Assembly: GCA_008711295.1 (NCBI GenBank)
Contig: VUYV01000062.1
Coordinates: 760,915 to 824,914 of the forward strand
Reading direction: 5' to 3'
Source: Anarhynchus alexandrinus
Taxonomy: Eukaryota; Chordata; Aves; Charadriiformes; Charadriidae
Length of the DNA stretch: 64,000 nucleotides
Part shown: piece by piece, positions 38,253 to 49,820 of the stretch
Layout: every line of letters starts with the position of its first letter
How positions within the stretch are numbered: the stretch's first letter is position 1
Made by a program: the position numbers and the translations under genes
The notes under the pieces: generated by a model
What the model saw: only the letters and a program-made list of their open reading frames with translations
What the model was told of the DNA's origin: nothing
Databases searched by the model: none

Positions 38253-39169
38253 AATTGTGTAGATGTAACAGAATTTCTTTTACTGAAGTATAAATATATA
38301 AACCAAAGAATGAGGGAAAGCGCATAGAGCACCCTTCTCAGATTTTTTTTTTTTTGGGTGAGTGAAATTCATTCTCCCATTCTTCTGGTATTCTTTCCCT
38401 CACATGGGGATGCCTGAAACTACAGAGAAACTTTCATGAGAACCAGGATAAATAAGAATCAAGGAAATTATGTAAGAATTTGTCTATTTTCAGGTAGAGT
38501 AGGGAGACTATGGCCCTCCTTCTCTAGTTTCTACTCATTTTTTTGGTGTTGTTTTTATTACTTTCAGATACTCTTCCTTTGCCATTAGTGAGGCAAGGAT
38601 ACTATCAGTAGAAGTTCTACTGGAAAAACATATTGATTTATTCATGGTTAAATTTAAAAACATGCATTTCCGAAGCTGCTAGTTGACAACACAAATACTA
38701 TTTATTGGAAAGTTGGGGTGTTTTTTAAAAGTTTCACTGCAATAGAGGCTACAGCCTTTTTATGTTTTTAAATAAAAACTTGAAACCAGGAAACAGCTGA
38801 CTTATTGATAACATCCTCCTTCCCATAGGAAATATAAAATAAAAGGATTCAAAAATTATTTACTTTTAAGCATGAGGGGCAGGAAGTTGAGAAGAAACTT
38901 CCAACTGGAAAAACTTTTCTTTATTTTTTCAGTTATAAAGTACACCTTAACTAGGAGAATGTGAAGTATCTGAAGTGGAAGAAAAGATGTTAAATCTTCA
39001 TTTTCAATTGCACGCTAATTAAAAAATAAATAAATGGATTTAACATTAATCTTATTTTTTAAACCCAATATGATTTTTATATTTCCTTTATAATATTTAG
39101 CAGACAAGAGGTATGACTTTATACATTTAAACATTTTATATGGTTCTTCAATGGAAACTAGAACTTGTA
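38253..39169. other. Gene-free stretch
   Basis: A T-run lies at 38343-38355. A good acceptor string (TTTTTATTACTTTCAG, ending 38567) is followed by a frame open for about 36 codons, but I find no donor or known domain. Otherwise AT-rich with A/T homopolymers. Confidence 0.6.
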
Positions 39170-39720
39170 TGAAAGAATGCCCTCGGTGTGTAAATATAAT
39201 TAGTCTGGCTATTATGAATCAAATCCTTCATAATCCTCATACATACAGAGACTGAAGGATGGGATCTGTTTGTCTTTGTAACTCCTGAAATAGAGCTAAT
39301 TTGCAATGGCTACGCTAATTTAGCTTATCTATAAAATGAGCACATATTACAAGTGCTGTTTTATAGTTTTAATATGCTGTGATTAATTTTATAACTAAGT
39401 TAAAGACTTGGAGACTAATTGCTTATTGCACATGCAAACACACAATAGACTGGCAAAAAGGATACTTCCATAAGACCTTGGGGCAAGAAAAGACACCAAA
39501 TAACCTCTTGCAATCTCTTCTACTCCTTATTTAATGATAATATGAGCAATTTGCATTGTAAAGTTTTAATAAACAGTAAAACGCATTGGTAAATATACTG
39601 TCCAAATAAGTGTGCTGCATACCTTTTGGTTGCATTAGGTCATAAATTTTAGTACACTTCCAGCTGTAAATACAAGGTTAAAGTCAAGACATTAGATACT
39701 GAGATAATTTTCTTCACTGT
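39170..39720. promoter_or_regulatory. Candidate conserved noncoding element
   Basis: Clustered homeodomain-like cores (TAAATATAATTAGTC near 39192, CTACGCTAATTTAGC near 39311, TGATTAATTTTAT near 39379), a TTGCACATGCAAAC near-palindrome near 39426 resembling an octamer/bHLH composite, and TTAATGATAATATGAG near 39531. There is no open frame and no repeat. It looks like a vertebrate developmental enhancer, but constraint is unproven. Confidence 0.25.
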
Positions 39721-42377
39721 GGCTGTGTAAGGAACCTGTGGTGTCCCGCAGCTTCCCCCCGCCCCCACCTAGTATGACATTGTTACTGAGTTGAATTAAT
39801 TATCTGAAGTAAATATCCTCACCCATGAAGATGAAAAGCAATGGAACAAGTGCTTTATGGCAAATACACTGCTTGGATATAATCAAGCATTTTTACCATG
39901 TGTAGTTGAATATGCAAATACCTACCTACATATTGACATGGAAGCTTCCAGTATGTTGACATCTGTGGGCTAGGGGAGATAACTTTTCTATGGTTAAATT
40001 CAGTCAACTGTATTTAATTTCAGCATAGTCTTGCAAAATGCCTCAGGAAGGTTGTTTGGCACTTGCATGTTTAACCACGTTCTAGACATATCTGAAATTG
40101 CCTCCAATTTTCTTAAGGTAGTAGATGAAATAAAGCCTTTCAAAAAACTTAACATGATTCAAAGTAGATTATATAAATTCATTGTTTTAAAGATGAGTAG
40201 TGTCACTATTTTATTTGACAGTATTATTTGTTAGAAAGTGCTATTTTCATTGCATATAAGTAATTGTCTGAACATTTGCATTTGTTTTTTACAGCCAACG
40301 TAGGTTACTACTAAAATACTGTGTCACTGACAGGTTTATAATTCTGCTGACACAGGTTGGCAGATAGACGAGCATCTCCCATGGAATATAAACATAAATT
40401 TCAATGAATAAATAGAACAGGGTCTGTTAGCACAGTCATCAAAAGAGAAAAGCCCCATAAGAAAATAACAGAAGGCTTTTGACCCTTTAAATTATAGCTC
40501 ACTAGCTCAGTGCTACAATGAACTGAGCTTCTTAGCGCTGGCGGTACTCTGGCTACCCTGTGGCATCTGTTTGTATATTATTCACATCAAAATTCCCATG
40601 GAAGGTCACATTGCTCCCAAAATTAAGTAGATAATTGACTAACTGAATAGTTCAGGTTCTAGGTCAGAGAATGTCTTTTAGGCTACTCTGCAAGATTCGG
40701 GGCCGCACATCTTTACCAAGATGTAGGAGAAAGGAAGTTACATTTCAATATTTCTCTGAGTGTTTTCTGTTTAACTTTTGTTGATTGTAAGATAAACCTT
40801 GAAGAGATTATTCCGCGTAAGTAATTTGAACAAACATTAAACCAGGGAGGTGCCATAATATCATTAATAAGCACTCACTTTCTTAGAAGCGTTGGCCAGG
40901 CAGGAGGCTAGAACTTTGTACTACTGACTTTGCAGGGGGTAAACTGAGTATGGACTACCAGACTATCTGCTGGTGTGGCTTTAATGAGTTTTTCCAGGGC
41001 AAAATACTGTCCCTCTGCTTAACGTTTAAGACATCTTTGAGCTCGACTGCCTTTTTTTTTTTTTTTTTTAAATTAAGAAAGATGAGCAATGTTGAGTAGC
41101 TGAGTATATTGACATCAGTAAAGTTGATCCTGCCTACACTGTTTGTGAATTTAACCCATCAACACTAATATATTCTCTATGCTATAAGAAAATGTCCTTT
41201 TAGACCTAAGATTGATTTCAGAAGTTAAAGACAATTGTTTATCAAGCTAAGTCATTGCACCCTGTTTACATTTATACATAATACATGTGTATATGTGGCT
41301 ACATGTACTTAGAAAACATCCATCTGTATATCCAAAATAGTACAGACTCCAAACACAGGCATGATGTGACTACAGCTACTTGTAAATGCAAAGGAGGGTT
41401 AATTTCAGAGTCTGAGTTTTAGATCCTTACATCTTAGAGGATGTAATTACCATAGTTTAGGGTTATGGTTATTTTTTTTTTTTTTCTATTAGTCAGGCAT
41501 TGGTGCTTGGTCCTTATCTAGATCTTGGCTGGCTTTAGGACTCTGAGGTCATTACTACCCTGTGGCAGCTATGATCTCTTATGACATTGTGATCAGCAAT
41601 AGTTACGCTAAAATTTAGAGGCATTCTTTCAGGCAGTTGAGATGTGTGACCATAACCATAACTAAGCTAACTTAAAGCTAGCTGATTACAATACTGAAAT
41701 GAATGAATCTATGAAATGTAGGATTCTGTCTGGGCTGCTTCCATCTTTAAATGACTCTGCCTTCCTCCCTTATAGCTGTGGTCCCAGCTGAGCTATCTGA
41801 ATTAGAACTAGTTAGAACATGTTCACTAATGTTACAGACATTACTCCTTTTAGAACCTGTTTTTACTTTCCTTATTTGTCTTTGACAGTCCCTTTACTGC
41901 TTGTACTGTCCCTCCTGATTGTCATTTTCATACTTGTTATTTATATTACTCCCATTACTATCTTTGAACCTTCAGTGAAAGACTCATCTATGTTGACAGA
42001 ACAGCAAACATGGGAATTACCATAACAAAAGACCTTTTGTGAATCAGCTAAATTCAGTTATTTCCTTAATGTAGAGAAAAGACATGAGGACTCTTTATTC
42101 TTACAGAAATTCAGTGTAATTCTTAATGATTGTAATGGTTCCAGAGACTGGAATTATTGGAACTTTCTTAATAGATTCAATAATATATGTGGGAAAGCTT
42201 TGTTTTTCCTCTGAACAGATTCAGCCTGTCAGCAGGAAACGTCTACGGTGCTAGTTCTTTAATTTCTTTATGTAGGGTTGTGGGGTTTTTTTGTTTATAT
42301 ATTTTTCATGGGAATTACTGTAACTTTGCCTCTAGCTGAAATTTGTCATTGGCACTTTGGTTTTTCATTATTGACAG
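39721..42377. other. Gene-free stretch with T-runs
   Basis: A C-rich patch near 39750-39770 and T-runs at 41052-41069 (18 bases) and 41472-41485 (14 bases) are the visible features. Frames at 40031-40234 and 41819-42025 (+) have no domain; the second is hydrophobic, as T-rich DNA tends to give. Confidence 0.65.
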
Positions 42378-42434
42378 ATATTTTTGAAAGGTATTGGATA
42401 TATATGCTACACTTCTTAAATAAGCGTGTCTTAG
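42378..42434 (+). other. Weak candidate exon, 57 nt
   Basis: Sits between an acceptor-like TTTTTCATTATTGACAG (ending 42377) and a donor-like TTAG/GTAAGG (from 42435). Its length is a multiple of three and one frame is open, giving Ile-Phe-Glu-Arg-Tyr-Trp and then a hydrophobic run. The composition is AT-driven and I do not recognise the peptide. Chance is the likelier explanation. Confidence 0.12.
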
Positions 42435-43771
42435 GTAAGGCACAATGTGTGGGAGTGTTCCGGAAGAAAATCAAAGAGAGTTGGGTAACTTATAATTACT
42501 CTAATAGCTGAAAACATGTCTGCAAACAACTGACAAATAACAAAATAACTGATAGATAAAATTGTCTGTATCCACCAGGGAGAATTGGTTTTCCCTCACT
42601 ATCTGCCTTAGCTGGCATACCTTTGTTCTCATTTACATTCAGCATTTACACTGACGTTCTCCTGTAAACTTTTGCCACTTCTTCCTATTCTTATCTATAC
42701 TTTATCCCAATTAATAATTCTAAATTAACCCTAGGAAAAAAAATACATGGGAGGAGGAAACAAAAACTGTAACGCACTACAAATTGATTAAAATGAGACC
42801 TAAGTTATCTTGTAGAACAGACCCATTTCTTTAAGGGAAACAGATCTCATTGAGAATTGTAGTTTGTCTTTAGCAGAATTTGTAGTAATGTGTGTGGTTT
42901 AAGTGTGTGCTTCTTGGAGTAAAGTATGTAGTGGCTCATGCTGTTATTTCCTTGCTTTCTGTGTGTGTTTGTAAAGCAAACCTAAATACTTCATTATAAC
43001 TTCTGGGTGTCTGTCTTAAAACAGGACCTGATATAGAGCTGCTGTAAGCTTAGTTGCCTAGTTCTAGTCAATTACCACTAGACTAATTTCAAATATCCTT
43101 TGTAATTTATGAATAACACAGTAAAATGCAGACAGCCTAACATCATACTGATAGGCTTCCCATCTGGAAAGGGGTTTAGTGGTGAAACCTGCAGTCTTCT
43201 TTCAAGCAAGTCTTTTTGTTGAATTCTGTGTTAATGTCAGAGAGACTTTTTGGGTGATACCTATGACTGGTTTTCGAGTTTAAAATATTGCTAATTTTCT
43301 TTTCTCCCTTTTACTGTTCTTCAAAATGTAGACTTTTATCACAGCTTTGTATTTAATGTGAGATGCTTTCTTTGTCTTTTTGAAGAGTAAAATTTCTTTG
43401 TTGTATAAACATCTGATTTCAAAATAGGTGCACTGTAGGAGTCCATATGAAGATGTAATAGATGTGCAACTTAAAATCAAATCCAATTTACCCAGAGGTT
43501 AAAGGCAGTAGTGAAGAGATCAGATAGAGGAGAAAAGAGATTAATCCATCGTACTTCCTGACTGAAGTTCTTCATAAAGTGTGTAAACTCTAGGGGTTAA
43601 AAACAAACAAAAAGACTTTGAGAGAACAGTATGAGGTATTCACTAGCCTTCAAAACAGGCAAAATAATTCCAAACACTGTAGTCCACTGCCAAAGTTAGA
43701 ATGTAGTTTTTGAACTCTTGTCTCATTTCTTGAGTTAACATAATGTGACCTTCCCTCCTTTCTTTTTACAG
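42435..43771. other. Gene-free stretch
   Basis: Ordinary AT-rich sequence. The frame at 43280-43486 (-) is Lys/Ile-rich and featureless. The stretch ends in a good pyrimidine tract, CCTTCCCTCCTTTCTTTTTA, completed as an acceptor by CAG at 43769-43771. Confidence 0.6.
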
Positions 43772-43872
43772 AGTATCAATGCCGTGTCTGCTTGAAAGAT
43801 TTCAAAAGCTGTTCTCATTTTTCATTGTCCATGTATAATCAGGGCACAGTATTTTTCTGTTCTGAACTTTAA
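43772..43872 (+). other. Candidate terminal exon with a CxxC motif
   Basis: A strong pyrimidine tract and CAG (ending 43771) are followed by a frame of 32 codons ending at TAA 43870-43872. It starts Tyr-Gln-Cys-Arg-Val-Cys-Leu-Lys-Asp-Phe, which resembles the first half of a C2H2 zinc finger (aromatic-x-C-x2-C-x3-F). The expected pair of histidines at the right spacing is missing, so the finger would be incomplete or degenerate. No AATAAA follows closely, and a CR1 fragment begins 11 bases after the stop. It may be a decayed exon or chance. Confidence 0.18.
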
Positions 43873-43883
43873 TGACACATTAG

Positions 43884-44014
43884 GAGGCCTACAGGGAGTG
43901 GAAACAGGGGCGGGTAGCCTGGGAGGAATACAGGGGAATGGTCCGAGCAGCCAGGGATCGGGTTAGACAAGCCAAAGCCCAGATGGAACTGGATCTGGCA
44001 AGGGATATTAAGAC
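43884..44014 (+). mobile_element. CR1 LINE fragment, ORF2 linker between endonuclease and RT
   Basis: Read from 43884 in frame 1, all 43 complete codons are open. The peptide begins Glu-Ala-Tyr-Arg-Glu-Trp-Lys-Gln-Gly and contains Trp-Glu-Glu-Tyr-Arg, Ala-Arg-Asp, Gln-Ala-Lys-Ala-Gln and Leu-Ala-Arg-Asp-Ile-Lys, the hallmark of the segment linking endonuclease and reverse transcriptase in bird CR1 ORF2. ORF2 supplies the endonuclease and polymerase activities for retrotransposition. The fragment keeps several CpGs and no stop, suggesting a fairly recent insertion. It ends abruptly at an N (44015), and unrelated sequence follows. The expected RT domain, 3'UTR and ATTCTATG tail are missing. Confidence 0.85.
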
Positions 44015-44015
44015 N
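44015..44015. other. Ambiguous base (N) at the CR1 break
   Basis: A single N directly after the CR1 ORF2 fragment, where the retroelement reading frame stops. It may stand for a closed or wrongly sized assembly gap. Confidence 0.85.
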
Positions 44016-46479
44016 TCATGTCCCTGATGTAGGGGTGTTGTGCAGACAACTTCTGTTTGAAAGAAGGAACTCTATTTTCATGCCTGTCCCCCTTTACTAA
44101 TTTTTAAGACCTTGTTTTTAATTCATATGCTGCAGGACTCGGGAGCATTGGAATTTCCCGTGCAAAAATGCATTGCGGTTCATAGCAACAACTTCCAGAT
44201 CCACAATGGTCAAGTAGTAAACTGAATCTAAACAGTCATGTTACATTTCAGTAATAATGNTATATTGGAATATATATATTCCATAATGTACAATAGGACA
44301 TTAGGATCATTTTATGGTTATTACATCCACAGATCCGCAGTAAGGTGAATAATGAGACATGAGATGGAAAGCAAACGCTTTCAGCGGCTATATAAGGGTG
44401 GTTAATGCATAATAATCTTTCACTCTGGAATGGTTTATCCCTGAATGACATCAAATCTATGTTGTAACTACTATGATTTGTGAATAAACCAAGCCAAATA
44501 CAGTTCTATTTGAGAGCTGTGAAACTCTAGAAGCTCTAAACTTGAACATGGTAGAAGTCTACTTATTCCTGCTTCAACTATACCTTGCCAAGTTACTGCT
44601 TCCCTTAAGACCTCTTTTCTACTGTGTAAATCCCTCTTTGTAATAGCAATATCTAATACAATTTCATCAGCGAAGTAGTAAATACTGATTAGAAATTACT
44701 ATTGGTCTAATCCAAATGCAGTTAACTTCCCACTGGCTGTAAGACTTGGGTGAAATAAACTACAAGTGTAAATAACTTGCTGTGGAAAGCAAGAACATTC
44801 TGATACTGCAAGCTTACGTCTTTTTCAGGGGCTGACAGTTTCCTCTAAAGCACTCACCAGTAGCTATGTTTAGAAATGAGAGGGGGGATTTTATGTTGAC
44901 GTTTTTTTCCCACCAAGATTGTTGTAAAGACATCTCTTGACCTGATGGAAACAAGAAATCGGTCTTCTGTCTGTTCTGGCAGGACAGATCTCTAGCTCTG
45001 ACCCTGATTTGTGTAAAACCCCACATTACTTCATTACTCTCCCTGTAGCTGCTGCAGTTTGTAAGGAGCAATAATTACAGTCTCACTGGGGAAAGGAACA
45101 AAGCACTGTGTTTAAGTAGGCTGCCTACCACAGTAGTCATAATTACCTTTAAACTGAAGTTTTTAGATTCTAACCTACCAGAAATACTGGAAAAAAAATC
45201 ACTAGGTTGAGTCTTCTGTTTAGTTTTCACTACACAATAAATGGAAATCCTACCAAATCTACATGTTTAAATTTGCTTTCAGTGAGACAGAATGCTTTTC
45301 AGAATTTATTAGATGACTATTATTTCCCAAAATTCTGATAGCTATTAAGAAATACAATTTAATTTTGCACTTGTGATTTTATTGAGCTAGGGAATAAGAC
45401 TTATTTAAGACACTGGAGCGCCAAGTTGCTCACCTGAGATTATTTTCTGGTATGCTCTGAACCACTTACATGACAAAGTTATTACCTCATCTGTAAAAGT
45501 CAGTCTTAGAGCATTTTTTCCTTGTAAATACATATGTGCAGTGCTTAGTATAACTGCTATGTAAGCTTTAAAAAAAAAACCAACAATTTGCCACCAAAAT
45601 CAAAACCACAAACATATTAAAATTATACTATTGTAGGTTACATAGTTCTGTTGCGTTTGAAATGCTTCACAAAACGAATGTCTCTCCTGTTCCAGAATTT
45701 AGTTTCAAAGAAAGAATAAATAAAGTTTTGAAATTGTTGACATGGACTTTCCAATTTTGTTTTAAACTTACTTTTAATTTTTTTACTAGTTTGCATTATA
45801 TTAGAATGAAAAAACTTTTGTTTTTTATAGTGATTTTTTTTTTTCCCTTAGATATATGTTGAGGTGGGGAACTCAGTTATTTACAGTTTTAATTCTGATT
45901 TCACGAAACAAAACTGTCATCTTCCCCATGCTTCTAACATCCAGTGAGCACTGGAACTACTCCAGTCCCTGTGTCAAACAAAGGTTTACTACGATACTAT
46001 CTTACTGGGCCATCTTGTAGATGAAGCATTGCATATTTGAACTCTTCTTTCATTACTCAGTTGCACTGACAGCAAGTTTTTCTAAAAATCTTGAAAAGAA
46101 TTAGCACAAATACCGATTTGGAAATTCTCATGAGAAATCTTACTCAAAATGACAAAGTGAGGCACAGCCAAAGTAAACTGTAGATATAATGACAAATATT
46201 TGGCTTGATTCTTCTTTACTTCACTATAAATCACTAATAACTTATTGAACTCTCTTAAAGCAAATTTAAATTGTAATGGAAAGCAGTGTTGCATCAGAGT
46301 GCACGTGCAAAAGAAAACATTACTGGAAATGCTGATTTTTAACAGTCATGCCAAAACAACGTGGAAATACATTGACTTACAAAATCTTTCTGTATAATAT
46401 ATTCTCAATTATTTTAAAATCCATTTTATTCTGATCCTGTTTATTATTACCAAGTAGCAAGCAGATGGAGCAATTTTTT
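44016..46479. other. Gene-free stretch with a second N
   Basis: A second N is at 44260, close to a TA-rich palindrome at 44266-44283. The A/C-rich patch at about 45570-45612 is short. Frames at 44814-45071 (-), 45662-45862 (+) and 46082-46294 (-) show no domain. Confidence 0.65.
44266..44283. repeat. Perfect 18-bp TA-rich palindrome
   Basis: TGGAATATATATATTCCA is self-complementary over 18 bases and starts six bases after the N at 44260. It can form a hairpin, which may have caused the uncertain base call. Confidence 0.85.
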
Positions 46480-47060
46480 CTGAAAGCAGTTTGAGAGAAA
46501 TACGTTGTTCTACATGCTGCAACTCTGCTGATTTACAGCTTCTGCAGCTCGGGAAGCATCTCTGGATATGCCTCTGTTCTATTCAGTGCAAGGGGGAAGG
46601 GTTTTCAGTGCAATCTCACGTTTATGACATAACTTATAAATGAAAAAATTACACAGGGAAACATTATAGTGCCAGGGCCATTAACATGTACTCAAATTTA
46701 AATGATCAGAGATTGCAGTTTTACAGACACTACGCTCTTAAAGCATTTTTCACTTAATTTTTAAATATGATCTAGACAGAGAGAATGAGAGATTCAATAT
46801 TCATTTAAACAAAGATAATTTCCTTGTGCCAAATGAAAAATAAAAACCCAAACAACTCTTTTACAAAATCTTTTAATCATATGAATATTTGAATAGCTTC
46901 TGAGCTGGGTAATTTGTAGATTATTGTACAGGCCTATGTTTACTTAAGTTGTCACATACCGTTGAGTTTTTCAAACTGCCACAGCTAAACAAGAGTACTG
47001 ATAATATACAGCTTTTATATAGTATTTTAGATATTCAGAACACTGATTCTAAGTACTAAG
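46480..47060. promoter_or_regulatory. Candidate conserved noncoding element
   Basis: A less monotonous block with TGCTGATTTACAGCTTCTGC, a TTTATGACATAACTTATAAA (Hox/Cdx-like) string near 46620 and AATATTCATTTAAAC near 46797. No open frame and no repeat. It resembles other enhancer-like blocks in the window. This is weak evidence without alignment. Confidence 0.2.
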
Positions 47061-47720
47061 TGTTTCACAATCACTAATTACTTGCTCACTACAAACCCAT
47101 TATCATCTAGCAAAGATAAAATTGAGGCAGAAGGATTAAGCCCTCTGTTTTAAGATAAGGCAGTGAAAGAAGAAGTGTCAGAATTCAAGAATTGCCATAT
47201 ATGAAACTTGAGGTATTGTTATTTCAAATTTTTATATAATGAGGCAAAAACTTGCAAGTGAAATTTTAAGAATAATTGGGACTGGAAAGAGGTGTGAAAC
47301 CACAGGAAGAATAAACTGCTTCAGAATCTTTGGATCCTATGGGTCTAGACTGGCTCAAATGAGGTAAAAGCATTTATATTTAGGGTGTGGGATGAACTCT
47401 TTCATTGTTATAATAGTGATGGGAAAGAGGAGAAGCAAGGCAGGAGGAAATATTTCATGCATCATCTGGCTGCCCAGAAAATGGGACGTGAAGTTGGTAA
47501 CAGGCACTTCTATATTACATAGTGAATTGTGTCCTTACCATGAACTTAAGTCTCTTCTAGCAGGATAAGTAGCCATAAATGCATACATTGTTCCTGACGG
47601 ACTGTATGTGATATTATCCATGACTTTCTCAGCAAACCTAGAGGACTGTGGCCAAATCTGCTTTGGCCATGTGAGATGGAATGCAGATAAATACCGATTA
47701 ACAGGATGAACAAAGATATT

Positions 47721-47791
47721 AAAAAAAACAACCAAGCAACCAACCAAAACCCAACAAAACCCAACAAACCAAAACAACCAGACCCAAAACC
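47721..47791 (+). repeat. A/C-rich low-complexity tract
   Basis: A short A-run grades into irregular AACC, AACCC and ACAA units for about 70 bp with almost no T or G. Similar tracts occur at 36072, 49614 and 62636, with the complement at 56127. Confidence 0.85.
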
Positions 47792-49613
47792 TTAAGTGTT
47801 TTGTTGTTAGAGTGAGAAATAAGGTTTTAACATATCCAAGAATATGATTTTGTGAGGCATTCAAAAGAAACTGTCAAGTGGAACCTCAAGAATGGGGAAA
47901 CTGAAAGAAAAAGAAAATGCTAAATTTGTAATAATGAGATCACCTAATGTACCAAAATGTTACCACCTAAAATCAGTTTGCGCTCTCCTGCCAATCCCAT
48001 CTTATTTGCACTGAGAGAGGTTAAAAGAAGATGGCAGGTGTGCACAGCATATCAGGGCATGAGAGAGTGTACATTTTGCAGTATACTTGGTCAAACTGCA
48101 ATGTACTGCTGGCGCTGGTCTAGAAGGAAAAAAAGTACTGGCTTGTTTTGATAAGATAGTATTAATTAAATAGTAAAAGAGAACAGAATGAATGATACAA
48201 TCATTGGTTCTATAACTGGTAATAGCCTCTGTGTTGTTGTTGCTTTTGTTATTGTGTATAAACAGCCCTGGGTACCTAAGGGCTTATTATGACATATGCT
48301 GCACATGTGCGTGCATAAATTCTTATGTGCACATATATACATGCAGACAATAGTAAGAAGGTCTTTGGCTTAAGGACTTATGAAAATTTGAAGCAACTAT
48401 GGGATGTGTAAGATGTGTCATGAGGTAAGGAGTGGTAATTCTTCTTAGTAATGGCTGTGATACCAGAAAAAAATTATTAGTGGAACTGAAGAGGAAAAGA
48501 TAAAGACAACAGACAGATTGAAAGGAGAAAGAGTGATAGTTGAGGAAGAAAATACACTGAAAGATACTGGCAATTGGTTTGATATAGAATATATCAGAGG
48601 AAGTAGGAGGAAAAATAGCAATTCCAATTATACCTGTAGGTGCTAATCCGCTGTTACTGGCAACAGCTTTATAGACTTCAATGCGCATAGATTCTTGCCT
48701 TGACAGGACTAAATCTAGAAGACGAAAAATAATACCTTAATTCAGTTTCCTCATTCACTTCAATTTCTGTAGTCACTAGAAGACGCTTTAATGAATGTCT
48801 TCGGAGCGGTTGATTTTTAGGCTTGTCCAGTATTTAAAAAAAAAATAATTAAATAATGGAACTACTTTCCTCAACCAGTTGAACCTACATTCTAAAACAC
48901 CTTTAAAACTTTCATGCTTTGAAGCCTACAGAGAACAAAAAGCCAAAAGTTTCATTTGAAGCTAATTCTTAGCTTATTTTTGCATCTGCCTACTCTCACC
49001 TTTATTCACGTTGACTTTGCTGAACCAGCACTGCCTCTGTCAGTCTTGTACACTGGAAGGACTATGTCTAGAAGAGCAGGTTGACTCAGCAAGTGTAAGA
49101 CCAGCAGGCTGGCTGCAGCCAATTTCAGCAGGAGGATTTGAAAGTTATATGTTAACTTGCTCTGCAACCTGTTCAGCAAAACAGATGGGGAGCAGCGATA
49201 GATGCAAGGGCAAAAAGGAATAAGAACGCAAGGGTAGTAGGACAAAGAGGGGAACATCATAAAGGGACAAATAGAAGAGTGAGGGAGAAGAGATTAAAAA
49301 AAAAAGAGTTGGTAGAAAACTCCTAGACTATCTGAAAGAAATATAATTGATCGCTGTAATTTTTTTTCTTAGACTTTAATAGGAACTTCATATTTACCTA
49401 AACAACACAAAGATTCGGGTGTGAATGCATAGATGTATACTCATTTTTTGTGCAAGTATTTGTCCTAACATTTGTAAACAGGCCTTTAATAGTTGGTGTT
49501 TATTGCTGCTGATAAATTTTACCTGTCCTAAGTGTTAGCTTACAATAGTGGCTTATTTCAAGATCAAGTTAGTTTTGTCTTGTAGTTCCTTGCATTCAAA
49601 TTTCTGACTGGGG

Positions 49614-49699
49614 AAAAAAAAAAACCCAAACAAAAAACAACCCACGAAAAAAAAAACAAGGAAAAAAACCCACAACCAAACAGGCAAAACCACAAACCC
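49614..49699 (+). repeat. A/C-rich low-complexity tract
   Basis: About 85 bp of A-runs interspersed with CCC, ACAA and CCAC units, nearly lacking T. It accounts for the minus-strand Val/Phe-rich frame across it. Confidence 0.85.
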
Positions 49700-49820
49700 T
49701 TGCAATTTTACAATATCATCCGTGTTCATTATACAATATAAAATGATCAACATTGCAGATTTTGTAGAATGTTGTTTCACTTTGAAAATCTTATTTATCC
49801 AGAGAAATTCTAGAATAGTT

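Larger units (their letters stand above)
47061..49820. other. Gene-free stretch with two A/C tracts
   Basis: No gene is supported. The frames at 47535-47864 (-) and 49553-49780 (-) read hydrophobic Trp/Phe/Val runs because they cross A/C-rich low-complexity DNA at 47721-47791 and 49614-49699. The frame at 48323-48688 (-) (121 codons) shows no domain. Around 47095-47150 the text loosely resembles an old MIR/L3-type phrase; I did not call it. Confidence 0.65.

Noticed and set aside
38545..38690. Acceptor ending 38567 with a frame of about 36 codons
   Set aside because: No donor, no polyadenylation signal close by, no recognisable peptide.
47095..47150. Text resembling the MIR/L3 phrase about AAACTGAGGC...GGTTAAG
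   Set aside because: The resemblance is too short and diverged to call a family by eye.
47535..47864. 109-codon minus-strand frame with hydrophobic runs
   Set aside because: The Trp/Phe/Val-rich stretch is the translation of the A/C tract at 47721-47791 on the opposite strand; no domain or start context.
48323..48688. 121-codon minus-strand frame
   Set aside because: Ser/Phe/Leu-rich peptide without a domain; overlaps another frame on the same strand.
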